A stretch of DNA of 27,317 bases, from contig DDTN01000035.1 of assembly GCA_002344355.1 (NCBI GenBank), forward strand, positions 1 through 27,317. The letters run 5' to 3'. The notes under the pieces are model-generated. The model did no database searches. It was not told where the DNA came from and worked only from the letters and a program-made list of their open reading frames with translations. Origin of the DNA: Proteobacteria bacterium UBA2363 (GTDB lineage Bacteria; Pseudomonadota; Gammaproteobacteria; Xanthomonadales; UBA2363). Position 1 is the stretch's first letter, and each line of letters begins with the position of its first letter. Below, piece after piece: positions 7,826 through 15,644 of this stretch. The translations under genes were made by a program, and so were the position numbers.

Positions 7826-8036
7826 GTCGGCGGAGATCCGGAGGAAGAGCCTCGGCGAGGCGGCGGGATCGCCCAGGCGCAGGCGCCATATCGCGATCAG
7901 CGCGGAGCGTAGCAGCGCTGCCGCAACCCGCATCACCGCCCGGCCAGGGTGCCGCCCGAGGGTGCCGACAGGGACCTGACACTCGTCGACGACGCAGGCC
8001 GCGGCGATCGAGGCGAAGGTGAGCGCTTCCGCAGCC

Positions 8037-8543
8037 TCATCCGCCGGGGCGATGATGGAACACCAGGTCCCCGGGTTCGTGACTGTAGAGGAGGCCTGCC
8101 GGCGGCTGCGACGGCGCATAGCCGCAGCGCCGGAGCAGGCGCTGCGAGCGCAGGTTGCCCGGGGTGGTGGTGGCCCAGAAGTCGCCGACGCCGGTGCGCC
8201 GGGCCACCTCGCCGTGCAGCCATTGCAGCCCGGCGCGCGCCCAGCCGCGTCCCCAGTACGGCGGCCCGAACAGGAAGGCGACCTCGGCCAGGCCGTGGTG
8301 GACGGTGGCCTCCAGCCGGCCGACCGCGGCGCCCGTGGCGTCGCGGACCAGGAAGTGCAGCCAGCGCTCGCCGGGGCGCGAGGCCGGCGGGCCGTCCAGG
8401 GCGCGCTGCAGGCCAAGGCGGAAATCCGACAGCGTCGGGACGGCGTCCTCGATGTGCGCGTACACCGCAGGATGGCGCAGCACCGGCGCCAGCGTGTCGA
8501 TGTGCGCCCTTGTCAAGGGCTCGAAGGACAGTTGGTCGGGCAC
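8037..8543 (-). CDS. GNAT family N-acetyltransferase
   Basis: A 168-residue GNAT acetyltransferase, not closely similar to its neighbour at 7214. Motif A is FGPPYWGRGWARAGLQWL (about 92-109), and TTPGNLRSQRLLRRCGY (126-142) is the usual motif B region. The GTG at 8543 is chosen because it gives the normal GNAT N-terminus (LSFEPLTRAHID); the frame continues upstream to 8933 but would run into the GntR gene on the other strand. A short 211-bp gap separates it from the next GNAT gene. Nothing recognisable lies in that gap. Confidence 0.83.
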   Translation of the reverse strand: MPDQLSFEPLTRAHIDTLAPVLRHPAVYAHIEDAVPTLSDFRLGLQRALDGPPASRPGERWLHFLVRDATGAAVGRLEATVHHGLAEVAFLFGPPYWGRGWARAGLQWLHGEVARRTGVGDFWATTTPGNLRSQRLLRRCGYAPSQPPAGLLYSHEPGDLVFHHRPGG

Positions 8544-8662
8544 GGGCGACGGTTGGGGCGCAGGTCGGGGGTTGGCCGCGCCCCGACGCAGTGGAGAGCT
8601 GGGCAAGGGGGGCGTGCGGCGCCGGACGAGGATACGCCACGGATGCGACCGTGGCCCCGCCC

Positions 8663-8702
8663 CGACGCCCCGACGCCCCGACGCCCGGACGCCCGGACGC
8701 CG
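8663..8702. repeat. Octamer tandem repeat (CGACGCCC), 5 units
   Basis: Three CGACGCCC units, one GGACGCCC and one GGACGCCG follow each other without gaps. They lie 15 bp upstream of the probable -35 box of the GntR operon. The unit and period differ from the heptamer arrays elsewhere in the window. Confidence 0.85.
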
Positions 8703-8716
8703 GGGCACCGGGGCCC

Positions 8717-8744
8717 TTGCCATCCCGCCCAGACTGTGCATACT
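8717..8744 (+). promoter_or_regulatory. Probable promoter of the GntR-ABC operon
   Basis: A TTGCCA (-35, 8717-8722) and CATACT (-10, 8739-8744) are separated by 16 bp, about 29 bp before the GTG start of the regulator. The -10 box is covered by the operator-like repeat, as expected for an autoregulated operon. Assigned by eye. Confidence 0.5.
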
Positions 8745-8765
8745 GTGCATACCTGACAGGCACAG
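8734..8765. promoter_or_regulatory. Probable GntR operator
   Basis: CTGTGC occurs at 8734-8739 and again at 8743-8748, and the second copy forms an inverted repeat with GCACAG at 8760-8765 across 11 bp. It overlaps the likely -10 and transcription start just ahead of the GntR gene. YtrA-type regulators usually repress their own ABC operon through such a site. The binding itself is inferred. Confidence 0.6.
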
Positions 8766-8772
8766 TGACCCC

Positions 8773-9195
8773 GTGGACCCCCGTTTCTTCCTCTCCGCCA
8801 GCGATCCGCGGCCGATGTACCAGCAGATCGTCGACCAGGTCACCGCCAAGGTGATGGCCGGCGACTGGCCGGCCGGCCAGGCGCTGCCCTCGATCCGCGA
8901 GCTGGCCGCCGCCAGCGGCACCAGCGTGATCACGGTGCGTCGCGCCTACGAGGAGCTGGAGCGCGCCGGGGTGATCAGCACCCGGCAGGGCAAGGGGTCG
9001 GTGGTCGCCGAGCGCAGCGACCTGCCGGTGGCGCTGATGCACGAGGAACTCCGGCGCCAGCTCGACGCGCTGCTGGCCTGTGCCGCCCGCCTGGGCCTGA
9101 CGCGCGAGCAGGTGCTCGCCCGGGTCGCCCAGGCCCTCGATTCCGACCCGGGCAGCGTGTCCGGCTCCGTCCCACCGCCAGGATCCAAGCCATGA
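8773..9195 (+). CDS. GntR family regulator, YtrA subfamily
   Basis: A 140-residue YtrA-type GntR regulator. The winged helix-turn-helix covers about 12-78 (PMYQQIVDQV, LPSIRELAAASGTSVITVRRAYEELERAGVI, TRQGKGSVV), followed by a short helical dimerisation tail, as usual for YtrA (110-140 residues) and unlike longer FadR/HutC types. The start is a GTG at 8773 that gives the family N-terminus (DPRFFLSASDPRPMY). Its TGA overlaps the ATG of the ABC ATPase (ATGA at 9192), so the two are translationally coupled. It probably represses the operon through the CTGTGC repeat upstream. The inducer is unknown; several YtrA members respond to cell-wall or membrane stress. Confidence 0.9.
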   Translation: MDPRFFLSASDPRPMYQQIVDQVTAKVMAGDWPAGQALPSIRELAAASGTSVITVRRAYEELERAGVISTRQGKGSVVAERSDLPVALMHEELRRQLDALLACAARLGLTREQVLARVAQALDSDPGSVSGSVPPPGSKP

Positions 9196-10076
9196 GCCTC
9201 GCGTTCTCCCTGTCCGGCATCGGCAAGCGCTATCCGCACTTCGCCCTGCAGGACGTCTCCCTCGACCTGCCGGAGGGCCAGGTGATGGGCCTGGTCGGCG
9301 TCAACGGTGCCGGCAAGACCACCCTCCTGCGCCTGCTCACCGGCCTGGCCGCGCCGGACGCCGGCGAGGTCGTCGTGCTGGGCCATCGCCTGCCGCAGGG
9401 GCAGGTGGCGGCCCGGCGCGAGATCGGCTTCGCGTCGGAGGACATGCGTCTGTACCGCAGCCAGACGCTGCGCTGGCACATGGACCTGGTCGCCGCCATC
9501 TACCCCGGCTGGCGCGAGGACTACGCGGCCGAACTGGTGCGGCGCTTCGACCTGCGCCCGCAGCAGGTCCTGGGCGGCTGCTCGCACGGCCAGCGCGTCA
9601 AGGCGCTGCTGCTGCTGTGCCTGGCGCGGCGGCCGCGCCTGCTGCTGCTCGACGAGCCGACCACCGGCCTGGACCCGGTCGCCCGCCTGGAGGTGCTCGA
9701 GGCGCTCGCCGAGGTGTTGCGCGACGAACGGCGCAGCGTGCTGTTCTCCTCGCACAACACCCACGATGTCGAACAGCTCGCCGATGCCATCGCCTTCGTC
9801 CACGAGGGGCGGCTGGTCGCCTGTGCCGACCGCCACGCCTTCCTGGAACGCTGGCGCCGCGTGCTCTGCCAGGGCGCCCTGCCGGCGGGGCTGGACGCCT
9901 GGCCGGAAGTCGCCGTCGCCCGCGCCAACGGCAGCCTGGTCGAGCTGAAGGTGCGCGACTGGCACCCCGGACTGCCCGCGCGCCTGGCCGCCCAGGGCCT
10001 GACCGTGCAGCGCGACGACCCGATGAGCCTGGAAGACATCTTCGTATCCGCCGTCCGCGCAGGAGCCGTGGCATGA
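9192..10076 (+). CDS. ABC transporter ATP-binding protein
   Basis: A 294-residue ABC ATPase. Walker A is GVNGAGKTT (36-44), Walker B LLLLDE with catalytic E155, D-loop GLD (159-161) and H-loop H188. The signature motif is degenerate: CSHGQ (130-134) stands where LSGGQ is expected, and the Q-loop position reads SED. The last 70 residues form the accessory C-terminal region seen in ABC-2 exporters. It overlaps the GntR gene (ATGA) and the permease gene (ATGA at 10073), so all three form one coupled operon. With the permease it should form a two-subunit, probably dimer-of-dimers, ABC-2 complex. Substrate is unknown. Confidence 0.92.
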   Translation: MSLAFSLSGIGKRYPHFALQDVSLDLPEGQVMGLVGVNGAGKTTLLRLLTGLAAPDAGEVVVLGHRLPQGQVAARREIGFASEDMRLYRSQTLRWHMDLVAAIYPGWREDYAAELVRRFDLRPQQVLGGCSHGQRVKALLLLCLARRPRLLLLDEPTTGLDPVARLEVLEALAEVLRDERRSVLFSSHNTHDVEQLADAIAFVHEGRLVACADRHAFLERWRRVLCQGALPAGLDAWPEVAVARANGSLVELKVRDWHPGLPARLAAQGLTVQRDDPMSLEDIFVSAVRAGAVA

Positions 10077-10750
10077 ACCTCAACATCCCCGTGATCCGGC
10101 TGCTGGTCGCCAAGGACTGGCACCTGTTCCGCAAGCAGCTCGCCGTCTACGTGCTGGCCGGCCTGGTGGCGCTGTGCTTCCTGGGCCTGGGCAAGCCCTG
10201 GGCGTTCTACGTCGGTTCGCTGACGCTGATCATCGTGCTGGTCTCGGCCGCCTGCTTCTCGATCTCCACCTCGCTGGTGGTCGAACGCAAGGAGCAGACC
10301 CTGGCCTTCGTGATGAGCCTGCCGGTGTCGCCGGCCGACTTCACGGTGGCCAAGCTGGCCGGCAACCTGCTCACCTTCCTGGTGCCGTTTCTCGTGCTGC
10401 TGGCCGGCACCCTGGGCCTGGTGCTGTTCACGCCGCTGCCCGACGGGCTGTTCGTCTATGCCCTGCTGATCTTCGCCTGGCTGCTGTTCGCCTTCGCGGT
10501 GTCCTGGGCGGTGGCGATGTCGGTGGAGTCCGAAGGCTGGGCCACCTTCGGGATGATCGGCTCGATGGTGCTGATCAACCCCTACATCATGGCGCTGGCG
10601 CAGGTCCCGGCGATCAGCGACCGGGTGCGCGAGGACGCCGTGGTCTGGACCGCGCCGGCGGTGGCGATCCTGGCGACCCTGGCGGCGCTGGCGCTGGCGA
10701 TCATCGCCGCCACCACCTGGCACCACGCGCGCAAGCCGGCGTTCTACTGA
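10073..10750 (+). CDS. ABC-2 type permease
   Basis: A 225-residue inner-membrane protein with six predicted membrane segments: about 22-42, 45-68 (with VSAACFSISTSLVVERKEQ after it), 100-125, 130-155, 160-185 and 200-217. ERKEQTLAFVMSLPVSPADFTVAKL is the cytoplasmic coupling segment typical of ABC-2 permeases. The ATG overlaps the ATPase stop, and AGGAG lies seven bases upstream. It ends the operon; the following 468 bp hold only repeats. Confidence 0.88.
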   Translation: MNLNIPVIRLLVAKDWHLFRKQLAVYVLAGLVALCFLGLGKPWAFYVGSLTLIIVLVSAACFSISTSLVVERKEQTLAFVMSLPVSPADFTVAKLAGNLLTFLVPFLVLLAGTLGLVLFTPLPDGLFVYALLIFAWLLFAFAVSWAVAMSVESEGWATFGMIGSMVLINPYIMALAQVPAISDRVREDAVVWTAPAVAILATLAALALAIIAATTWHHARKPAFY

Positions 10751-10835
10751 CAGGTCGCCACCCGCACGGCTGCCGGTACCGTCGTCCAACGCGCATCGCC
10801 AGGCCGCGCCTCCCGCCAAGGCGCGTCCGGGCCCT

Positions 10836-10976
10836 GCGACGGCCCCGCAGTTCTCCCCTCCCGGCTGTGCGACGGCTCCGCACTTCTTCCCTCCCGGCCC
10901 TGCGGCGGCACCGCACTTCTCCCCTCCCCCGCCTGCGGGGGAGGGGCGGGGGAGAGGGCCGCCGCGGCCAGAGCGC
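10836..10976 (-). repeat. Module B intergenic palindrome, copy 4, with repeated 5' half
   Basis: The core hairpin at 10925-10945 (CTCCCCCGC/GCGGGGGAG) is preceded by three imperfect copies of a GCGACGGC.CCGCACTTCTCCCCTCC-like segment (about 10836, 10868 and 10898) and followed by GGAGAGGGCCGCCGCGGCCAG. The layout suggests local duplication of one arm. Minus orientation relative to copy 2. Confidence 0.72.
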
Positions 10977-11030
10977 GTGCCTGCAGCGGCCACGAGGAGG
11001 ATCACGGCAAGTGCCGCCCCTCTCCCCCGG

Positions 11031-11110
11031 CCCCTCTCCCTGGGGAGAGGGGAGCGGATCGCGGTGCGCTCGATGGTCTCCCGCAAGGAGAGGGGAACGG
11101 ATCGCGCTGC
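11031..11110 (+). repeat. Module A repeat, two tandem copies
   Basis: CCCCTCTCCC (11031-11040) pairs with GGGAGAGGGG (11043-11052), followed by AGCGGATCGCGGTGCGCTCGATGG. A second copy follows with AGGAGAGGGGAACGGATCGC and GCTGCGCTCGATGGG. No heptamer array is attached here, unlike the copies at 27, 25348 and 27243. Confidence 0.7.
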
Positions 11111-11218
11111 GCTCGATGGGTGCCGATACACCGGCCCGCCTCGCCCAGTTTCCCTACCTGTCCCGGGCCATTCGCGCCGGGACGCCACGCCGAACAGGAT
11201 TGCCGCGGAACCCCGACC

Positions 11219-12343
11219 ATGACCGACCTCCACCCGTCCGACCGGTTGCACCACATGGACCACCTGCGCGCGCTCGCCATGCTGGCCGGCGTGCTGTTCC
11301 ACGCCGCCCTGGCCTACAGCCCGCTGATGCACGGCTTCTGGCCGCTGGCCGATCGCCAGGCCAGCGCCGGCGTCGATGCCGTCGTCTGGGGCATGCACCT
11401 GGTACGCATGCCGCTGTTCTTCCTGGTCGCCGGCTTCTTCGCCGCCTGGGTGCTGGCGCGGCGCGGCGGCACGGCGCTGGCGCGCCAGCGGGTGCGGCGC
11501 ATCCTGGTGCCGTTCCTGGTGGCCTGGCCGCTGGTGTGGTGGGCGATGTCGGCGAGCACGCAGTGGGCGGCGCTCAACGTGCAGCACCCCTCGCCGCTGC
11601 TCGCCATGATCCGCCCCTGGCTGCTGATGGCCGATGCCCCGAGCCCGCCACCGGGCACCGCCCACCTGTGGTTCCTGTACTACCTGCTGCTGTTCGGCGT
11701 TCTGCATTGGGTGGCGCGTACGCTCGGCCTGGCCCGTATCGGCGAATGGCTGGTCGCCCGGCACCCGGCCTGGCTGCTGCTCGGCCTGCCGCTGCTCCTG
11801 GTTCCCGCCTTGGCCTTCGTAAGTGCACCTCACCCGGCGCCCGAGAGCCTGGTGCCGCAGTTCTGGGCGATCGCCTTCTACGGCGCCTTCTACGCCTGGG
11901 GCGTCCAGCTCCACGAACGGCCCGCCTGGCTCGACCGCTGCAGTGCGCTGGCGCCCTGGCTGCTGGTGGGCAGCAGTGCGTTCTACCTCGCCTTCCTCTG
12001 GCGCCTGGCAGCCGAGCCACCCGGCATCGCCCAGGCCACGGCCTCCTGGCCGGTCGCCGCCCTGGAGGCCTGCCTGGCGGTCTGGCTGACCGCGCTGTGC
12101 CTGCTCGCCGGCCGGCGCTGGCTGGCCCGGCCGAACGCCGTGCTGCGCTACCTGGCCCAGGCGGCGTACTGGACCTACCTGGCGCACCTGCCGGTGCTGT
12201 TCGTCCTGCAGTACCTGCTGATGGACCTGGCCTGGCCCTGGCCGTTCAAGTACCTCGCCGCGGTCGCCGGCACCCTGGCCGTGTGCCTGCTCGGCTACCA
12301 GGCGCTGGTGCGGCATACGCGGCTGCGACGCTTCGTGGGCTGA
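11219..12343 (+). CDS. Acyltransferase 3 family membrane protein (OpgC-like)
   Basis: A 374-residue integral membrane acyltransferase (acyltransferase 3 superfamily). The family start RLHHMDHLRALAMLAGVLFHA (about 9-29) carries the conserved LRA and histidine H28 of the first membrane helix, and HLWFLYYLLLFGVLHWV mid-protein resembles OpgC/MdoC, which succinylates periplasmic glucans. About ten hydrophobic helices are seen. The ATG at 11219 is chosen because it directly precedes the conserved block; an upstream in-frame ATG at 11120 would add 33 unrelated residues. No opgGH genes are nearby, so the acceptor is unknown. Confidence 0.87.
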   Translation: MTDLHPSDRLHHMDHLRALAMLAGVLFHAALAYSPLMHGFWPLADRQASAGVDAVVWGMHLVRMPLFFLVAGFFAAWVLARRGGTALARQRVRRILVPFLVAWPLVWWAMSASTQWAALNVQHPSPLLAMIRPWLLMADAPSPPPGTAHLWFLYYLLLFGVLHWVARTLGLARIGEWLVARHPAWLLLGLPLLLVPALAFVSAPHPAPESLVPQFWAIAFYGAFYAWGVQLHERPAWLDRCSALAPWLLVGSSAFYLAFLWRLAAEPPGIAQATASWPVAALEACLAVWLTALCLLAGRRWLARPNAVLRYLAQAAYWTYLAHLPVLFVLQYLLMDLAWPWPFKYLAAVAGTLAVCLLGYQALVRHTRLRRFVG

Positions 12344-12388
12344 TCTCGCGGCGGCGCGCCCGCTGGGCCGGCAACGAGGCGGAACATG

Positions 12389-12460
12389 GCCAGCCCCGGC
12401 CCTCTCCCCCGCCCCTCCCCCCCAGGCGGGGGAGGAGAGAAGTGCGGTGCCGCCGCTCGG
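12389..12460 (+). repeat. Module B intergenic palindrome, copy 5
   Basis: CCAGCCCCGGCCCTCTCCCC, then CGCCCCTCCCC, a shorter CTCCCCCC/GGCGGGGGAG hairpin, and GAGAAGTGCGGTGCCGCCGC. It lies about 46 bp past the acyltransferase stop and could serve as its transcript end. Confidence 0.75.
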
Positions 12461-12481
12461 GCGAAACGCCGCGTGGCAGCG

Positions 12482-12606
12482 GGCTGGGACACGACGCCAA
12501 TCAGGTCCCCCAGAGGGAGAGGAGAGCACAGCGCGCTCCGCTATCCGAACACCAGGTCCTGGTCCCGGGTCCCCTATCCTGAGCTGGGACACGACGCGAA
12601 CCAGGC
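12482..12606. repeat. Direct repeat flanking a module A-like segment
   Basis: GCTGGGACACGACGCCAATC (from 12483) recurs as GCTGGGACACGACGCGAACC (from 12583), 100 bp apart. Between them lie CAGAGGGAGAGGAGAGCAC and GCGCGCTCCGC, a module A tail, and a degenerate TCCTGGTCCCGGGTCCCC stretch resembling a decayed heptamer array. The rest of the gap 12344-12704 shows no gene. Confidence 0.7.
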
Positions 12607-12704
12607 TTCCCCGAGCGGTCGGGGGCGTCGCGATGGCGGCCCTGTGCCGGGTTGTCGGCACGTCCGCTCCCGGAATAGCATCGGCAACCTTTGGGGATTG
12701 CGAC

Positions 12705-14558
12705 ATGGACCAGTTGGCGGTCGACGACAGCGCTTTGCCGATCGCAGGCGGGCATCCACCCGGGAATGTGCTTGGCGTGGTCGGACTGGTCCTGCTGGGC
12801 TACGCCTACCTGGCCGGCCTGCTGCTCCTGCTCGTGGCGGTCCTGGCCTGGTTCGTGGTCTCCATGGTGCTCGCCAAGTCGTTGCTGCTCGTCAAGCTGG
12901 CCCTTCCTGTTGGCGGCTTCGCCTGGATGGTCGTCCGCTCGCTCTGGGTGCAGGTCCCCCCGCCGCCAGGACTGCGCATCGGCCAGCGCGATGCGCCCGC
13001 CCTGATGGACATGATCCGGTCGCTGCGACGTGCCATGCGCGCGCCGCGGTTCCATCGGGTCCTGATCACCGACGACTTCAACGCGGCGGTGGTCCAGGTG
13101 CCCAGGCTGGGCGCGCTGGGCTGGCATCGCAATTACCTGCTGATCGGGCTTCCGTTGCTGAGGGCGCTGACGCCCGAGCAGTTCAAGGCGGTGCTCGCCC
13201 ACGAGTTCGGCCACCTCGCAAGGGGGCACGGACGCATGGCCAACTGGCTGTACAGGTTGCGGCAGAGCTGGCAGCGGCTGGTCGGCGAGATCGAGCGCCA
13301 GTCGCACTGGGGAAGCTTTCTCGTCAAGCCCTTCTTCGGCTGGTACGTGGGCCGGTTCACGAAGGCCACCTTCCCGATGGCGCGCCGGAACGAGTACCAG
13401 GCCGATGCCTCGGCCGCGGCGCAGACCTCGCCTGCGACCCTCGCGGAGGCGCTGACGACCGTCGAGCTGGTCGCCGGTCTGCTCCCGGAACAGTGCTGGC
13501 CGGCGGTTTACGGGCGGGCGGCGACGCAGGCCGAGCCGGTCGACGGCGTGTACGACCTGCTGGCGGCGGAGACCCGTCAGGCGCTGTCGGCCGGCGCGAT
13601 CGAGGCCGGGGTGCAGCGGGCCATGGCGCGCCGCACCGATGACATGGACACCCACCCGTCGTTGAGCGACCGCCTGGCGGCCATCGGCATGGCGCCCAGG
13701 GTGGTGCTGCCTGCGGAAGGGGCCGGCGCCGACCGGCTCCTGGAGCCGGCGCTTGCGGACCTGGTGGCGGCACTGGACGGCAGGTGGCGGGAATCGGTCG
13801 CCGGGGAGTGGCGCGAACTCCACGCGAGCCTTCAGGCCGACCAGGCGCGCCTGGTCGAGCTGCGGGGGCTTGTCGAGGACGACCGCTGCAGCGAGGAGGA
13901 GCGGGTGGAACGGGCCTTCCTGGAGGAACGGGTCGGCCTCGGCCCGGATGTGGCGCTGGACCTGCTTCGGGAGCTTGCCGACGCGCGCACCGACGATCCC
14001 GAACTGGCCTTCTCCGTGGGTCGCCGGCTGGCCCTTCGCGGCGACGGACAGGCGGTGGCCTACCTTGAGCGGGCGATCGCGCTGGACGAGGAGGCGATCG
14101 CCCCGGGGGCGCAGATACTGCGCGACTTCCACCTCCAGCGCGGTGAGACCGGACCTGCAGCCCGGTGGAGCGAAATCCTGGAGGAGCGCATCGCGGTGCA
14201 GGAGGAGGCCTACCACGAGCGCAGCACGCTGTCGCTGCGCGACCCCCTGGAGCCGCATGGTCTCGACGAGCCGGCGCTGCAGGCGTTGCGCGAGAGCCTC
14301 CGGCCGGTCGAGGACCTGCGCAAGCTCTGGCTGGCGCGCAAGCCCGTCAAGCACCATCCCGAGCGTCCGCACTACGTCCTGGGCTTCACCATCGCGCCAC
14401 ACATCTTCTTCAATCGGGAGTGCGATTTCGTGCACGTCCGGGACCAGATCCTTCGCCTGGCGGTTCTGCCCGGCGACCTGTTCGTGTGCAGCGTGCAGGG
14501 AGTGAACGGACGTTTCCGCAGGCGCCTCTCGAGCCTGCCCGGTTCGCGCGTCCTCTGA
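12705..14558 (+). CDS. Membrane-bound M48 family metallopeptidase
   Basis: A 617-residue protein with a zinc metalloprotease domain of family M48 (Ste24/HtpX-like). Two membrane segments lie at about 23-53 and 56-80. The zinc site is H166-E167-F-G-H170 with the third ligand E230 in RRNEYQADA, and the catalytic Glu is E167. THPSLSDRLAAIG near 317-329 is the usual M48 C-terminal block. The remaining 290 residues are soluble, with TPR-like helices (AVAYLERAIALDEEAI). Such proteins take part in membrane protein quality control, and the helical part may present substrates. The ATG at 12705 follows GGGGA seven to eight bases upstream; a longer frame from 12447 runs through repeat sequence and is rejected. 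Confidence 0.88.
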   Translation: MDQLAVDDSALPIAGGHPPGNVLGVVGLVLLGYAYLAGLLLLLVAVLAWFVVSMVLAKSLLLVKLALPVGGFAWMVVRSLWVQVPPPPGLRIGQRDAPALMDMIRSLRRAMRAPRFHRVLITDDFNAAVVQVPRLGALGWHRNYLLIGLPLLRALTPEQFKAVLAHEFGHLARGHGRMANWLYRLRQSWQRLVGEIERQSHWGSFLVKPFFGWYVGRFTKATFPMARRNEYQADASAAAQTSPATLAEALTTVELVAGLLPEQCWPAVYGRAATQAEPVDGVYDLLAAETRQALSAGAIEAGVQRAMARRTDDMDTHPSLSDRLAAIGMAPRVVLPAEGAGADRLLEPALADLVAALDGRWRESVAGEWRELHASLQADQARLVELRGLVEDDRCSEEERVERAFLEERVGLGPDVALDLLRELADARTDDPELAFSVGRRLALRGDGQAVAYLERAIALDEEAIAPGAQILRDFHLQRGETGPAARWSEILEERIAVQEEAYHERSTLSLRDPLEPHGLDEPALQALRESLRPVEDLRKLWLARKPVKHHPERPHYVLGFTIAPHIFFNRECDFVHVRDQILRLAVLPGDLFVCSVQGVNGRFRRRLSSLPGSRVL

Positions 14559-14598
14559 TTGAAGTCGGCCCCCGTCGTGGCGGTGGCGCAGCGGTCCG

Positions 14599-15552
14599 CT
14601 ATCCGGACCGGACGGCCCTGGCCGTCCGCTGCAGGACCGCCCGCATCCGCGGCACCAGGTCGTGACCCTCCACGACCTCGACGTCGCGACCCAGCATCAC
14701 GACGTGGGCGAGCAGGGCGTCCGGGGAGTCGGCGCCCATGCGCAGCAGGCTGTGGCTTTCGGTTTCCGGTTCCAGGACGCCGCACCAGACCGGCAGGGCC
14801 GCCTGCAGGTCGGCGACGCTGCCGGCCAGGCGCACGGTGAGCCGGCAGGGGAAGGGCGTGTAGGCGATGCCGCGCTCCAGGCGCGCGGTGACGTCGGGCG
14901 GGACCGGGCGCGGCGGGAACGGCCTGCCGGTGCGGGGCCGGCCGTCGATGCGGTCGACCCGGAAGCTGCGCCAGTCGTCGCGGTCGGTGTCCCAGGCGAT
15001 CAGGTACCAGCGCCGGCCGTAGTTGGCCAGGCGCAGCGGCTGCACGTTGCGCGGGCCGGCCTCGCCGGTGTGGGTGCGATAGCCGAACTGCAGGCTGCGG
15101 CAGTCGCGGCAGGCGGTGGCCAGGTCGCTGAGCAGGCCGGCGTCGACCGGCGGCGGCCCGCTGCGCAACGACAGCGTGACCGCGTGCAGGGCCGAGGCGC
15201 GGCGGCGCAGGCGCGTCGGCATCAGGTGCTCGAGCTTGGCCATCAGTTGCAGCGCCGTGGCCTCGATGCCGCCGACCTCGGTGCTGGCGGCGCGCAGGGC
15301 GAGCGCCAGCGCCACCGCCTCGTCGTCGTCCAGCACCAGCGGCGGCAACGCCGCGCCGCGACCCAACGCATAACCGCCGCCGACCCCGGACGAGGCCTCG
15401 ACCGGATAGCCCAGCCCCCGCAATCGCTCGACGTCGCGGCGGACGGTGCGGGCATCGACGCCCAGGTGGTCGGCCAGCGCCGGGCCGGACCAGTGCCGGC
15501 GCGACTGCAGCAGGCTGGCCAGGCGCAGCAGGCGGGCGGAGGTGGAAAGCAC
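14599..15552 (-). CDS. WYL-domain transcriptional regulator (YafY/PafC-like)
   Basis: A 317-residue regulator. The DeoR-type helix-turn-helix covers about 5-60 (LADHLGVDARTVRRDVERLRGLGYPVEA, then GGGYALG). The WYL domain follows, with the name-giving W182-Y183-L184 and FRVDRI at 197-202, and a WCX-like C-terminal part. WYL domains bind nucleotides or other ligands. The start is a GTG at 15552. It is divergent from the GST gene, 92 bp away, with a perfect palindrome between, which fits a regulator controlling itself and its neighbour. It is convergent with the M48 gene (40-bp gap, no clear hairpin). Confidence 0.9.
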   Translation of the reverse strand: MLSTSARLLRLASLLQSRRHWSGPALADHLGVDARTVRRDVERLRGLGYPVEASSGVGGGYALGRGAALPPLVLDDDEAVALALALRAASTEVGGIEATALQLMAKLEHLMPTRLRRRASALHAVTLSLRSGPPPVDAGLLSDLATACRDCRSLQFGYRTHTGEAGPRNVQPLRLANYGRRWYLIAWDTDRDDWRSFRVDRIDGRPRTGRPFPPRPVPPDVTARLERGIAYTPFPCRLTVRLAGSVADLQAALPVWCGVLEPETESHSLLRMGADSPDALLAHVVMLGRDVEVVEGHDLVPRMRAVLQRTARAVRSG

Positions 15553-15568
15553 GCGGCCAGCCTATCGA

Positions 15569-15583
15569 GGACAGAATCTGTCC
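15569..15583. promoter_or_regulatory. Palindromic operator between WYL regulator and GST
   Basis: GGACAGAATCTGTCC is a perfect inverted repeat: 7-bp arms around one central base. On the minus strand it lies between a possible TTGCGG (-35) and GATAGG (-10), 17 bp before the regulator start, so binding would block that promoter. It is 62 bp upstream of the GST start. Operator function is inferred. Confidence 0.65.
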
Positions 15584-15644
15584 GCAATGCCGGCTACCTT
15601 GTCTGCACGCCGTATCCCACTCCGCCCGCCCACCAGGAGCCGCC

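Larger units (their letters stand above)
10751..11218. other. 468-bp gene-free gap filled with repeats
   Basis: The gap between the permease and the acyltransferase contains module B copy 4 (10836-10976) and two tandem module A copies (11031-11110). The first 85 bases and the last 100 show no gene or clear terminator. The longer open frame that enters from 11120 is not used, because the family N-terminus begins at 11219. Confidence 0.6.

Noticed and set aside
11120..11218. In-frame upstream ATG that would lengthen the acyltransferase
   Set aside because: The added 33 residues are unrelated to the family, and the conserved first helix follows the ATG at 11219 at the normal distance.
12447..12704. 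Upstream extension of the M48 peptidase frame
   Set aside because: It translates module A and the direct repeat. The ATG at 12705 has a ribosome binding site and leads directly into the membrane helices.
9521..12706. Long open frame on the minus strand across the ABC operon and acyltransferase
   Set aside because: It runs through two repeat regions and several well-supported genes on the other strand. Its composition is Gln/Gly/Arg-rich low complexity.
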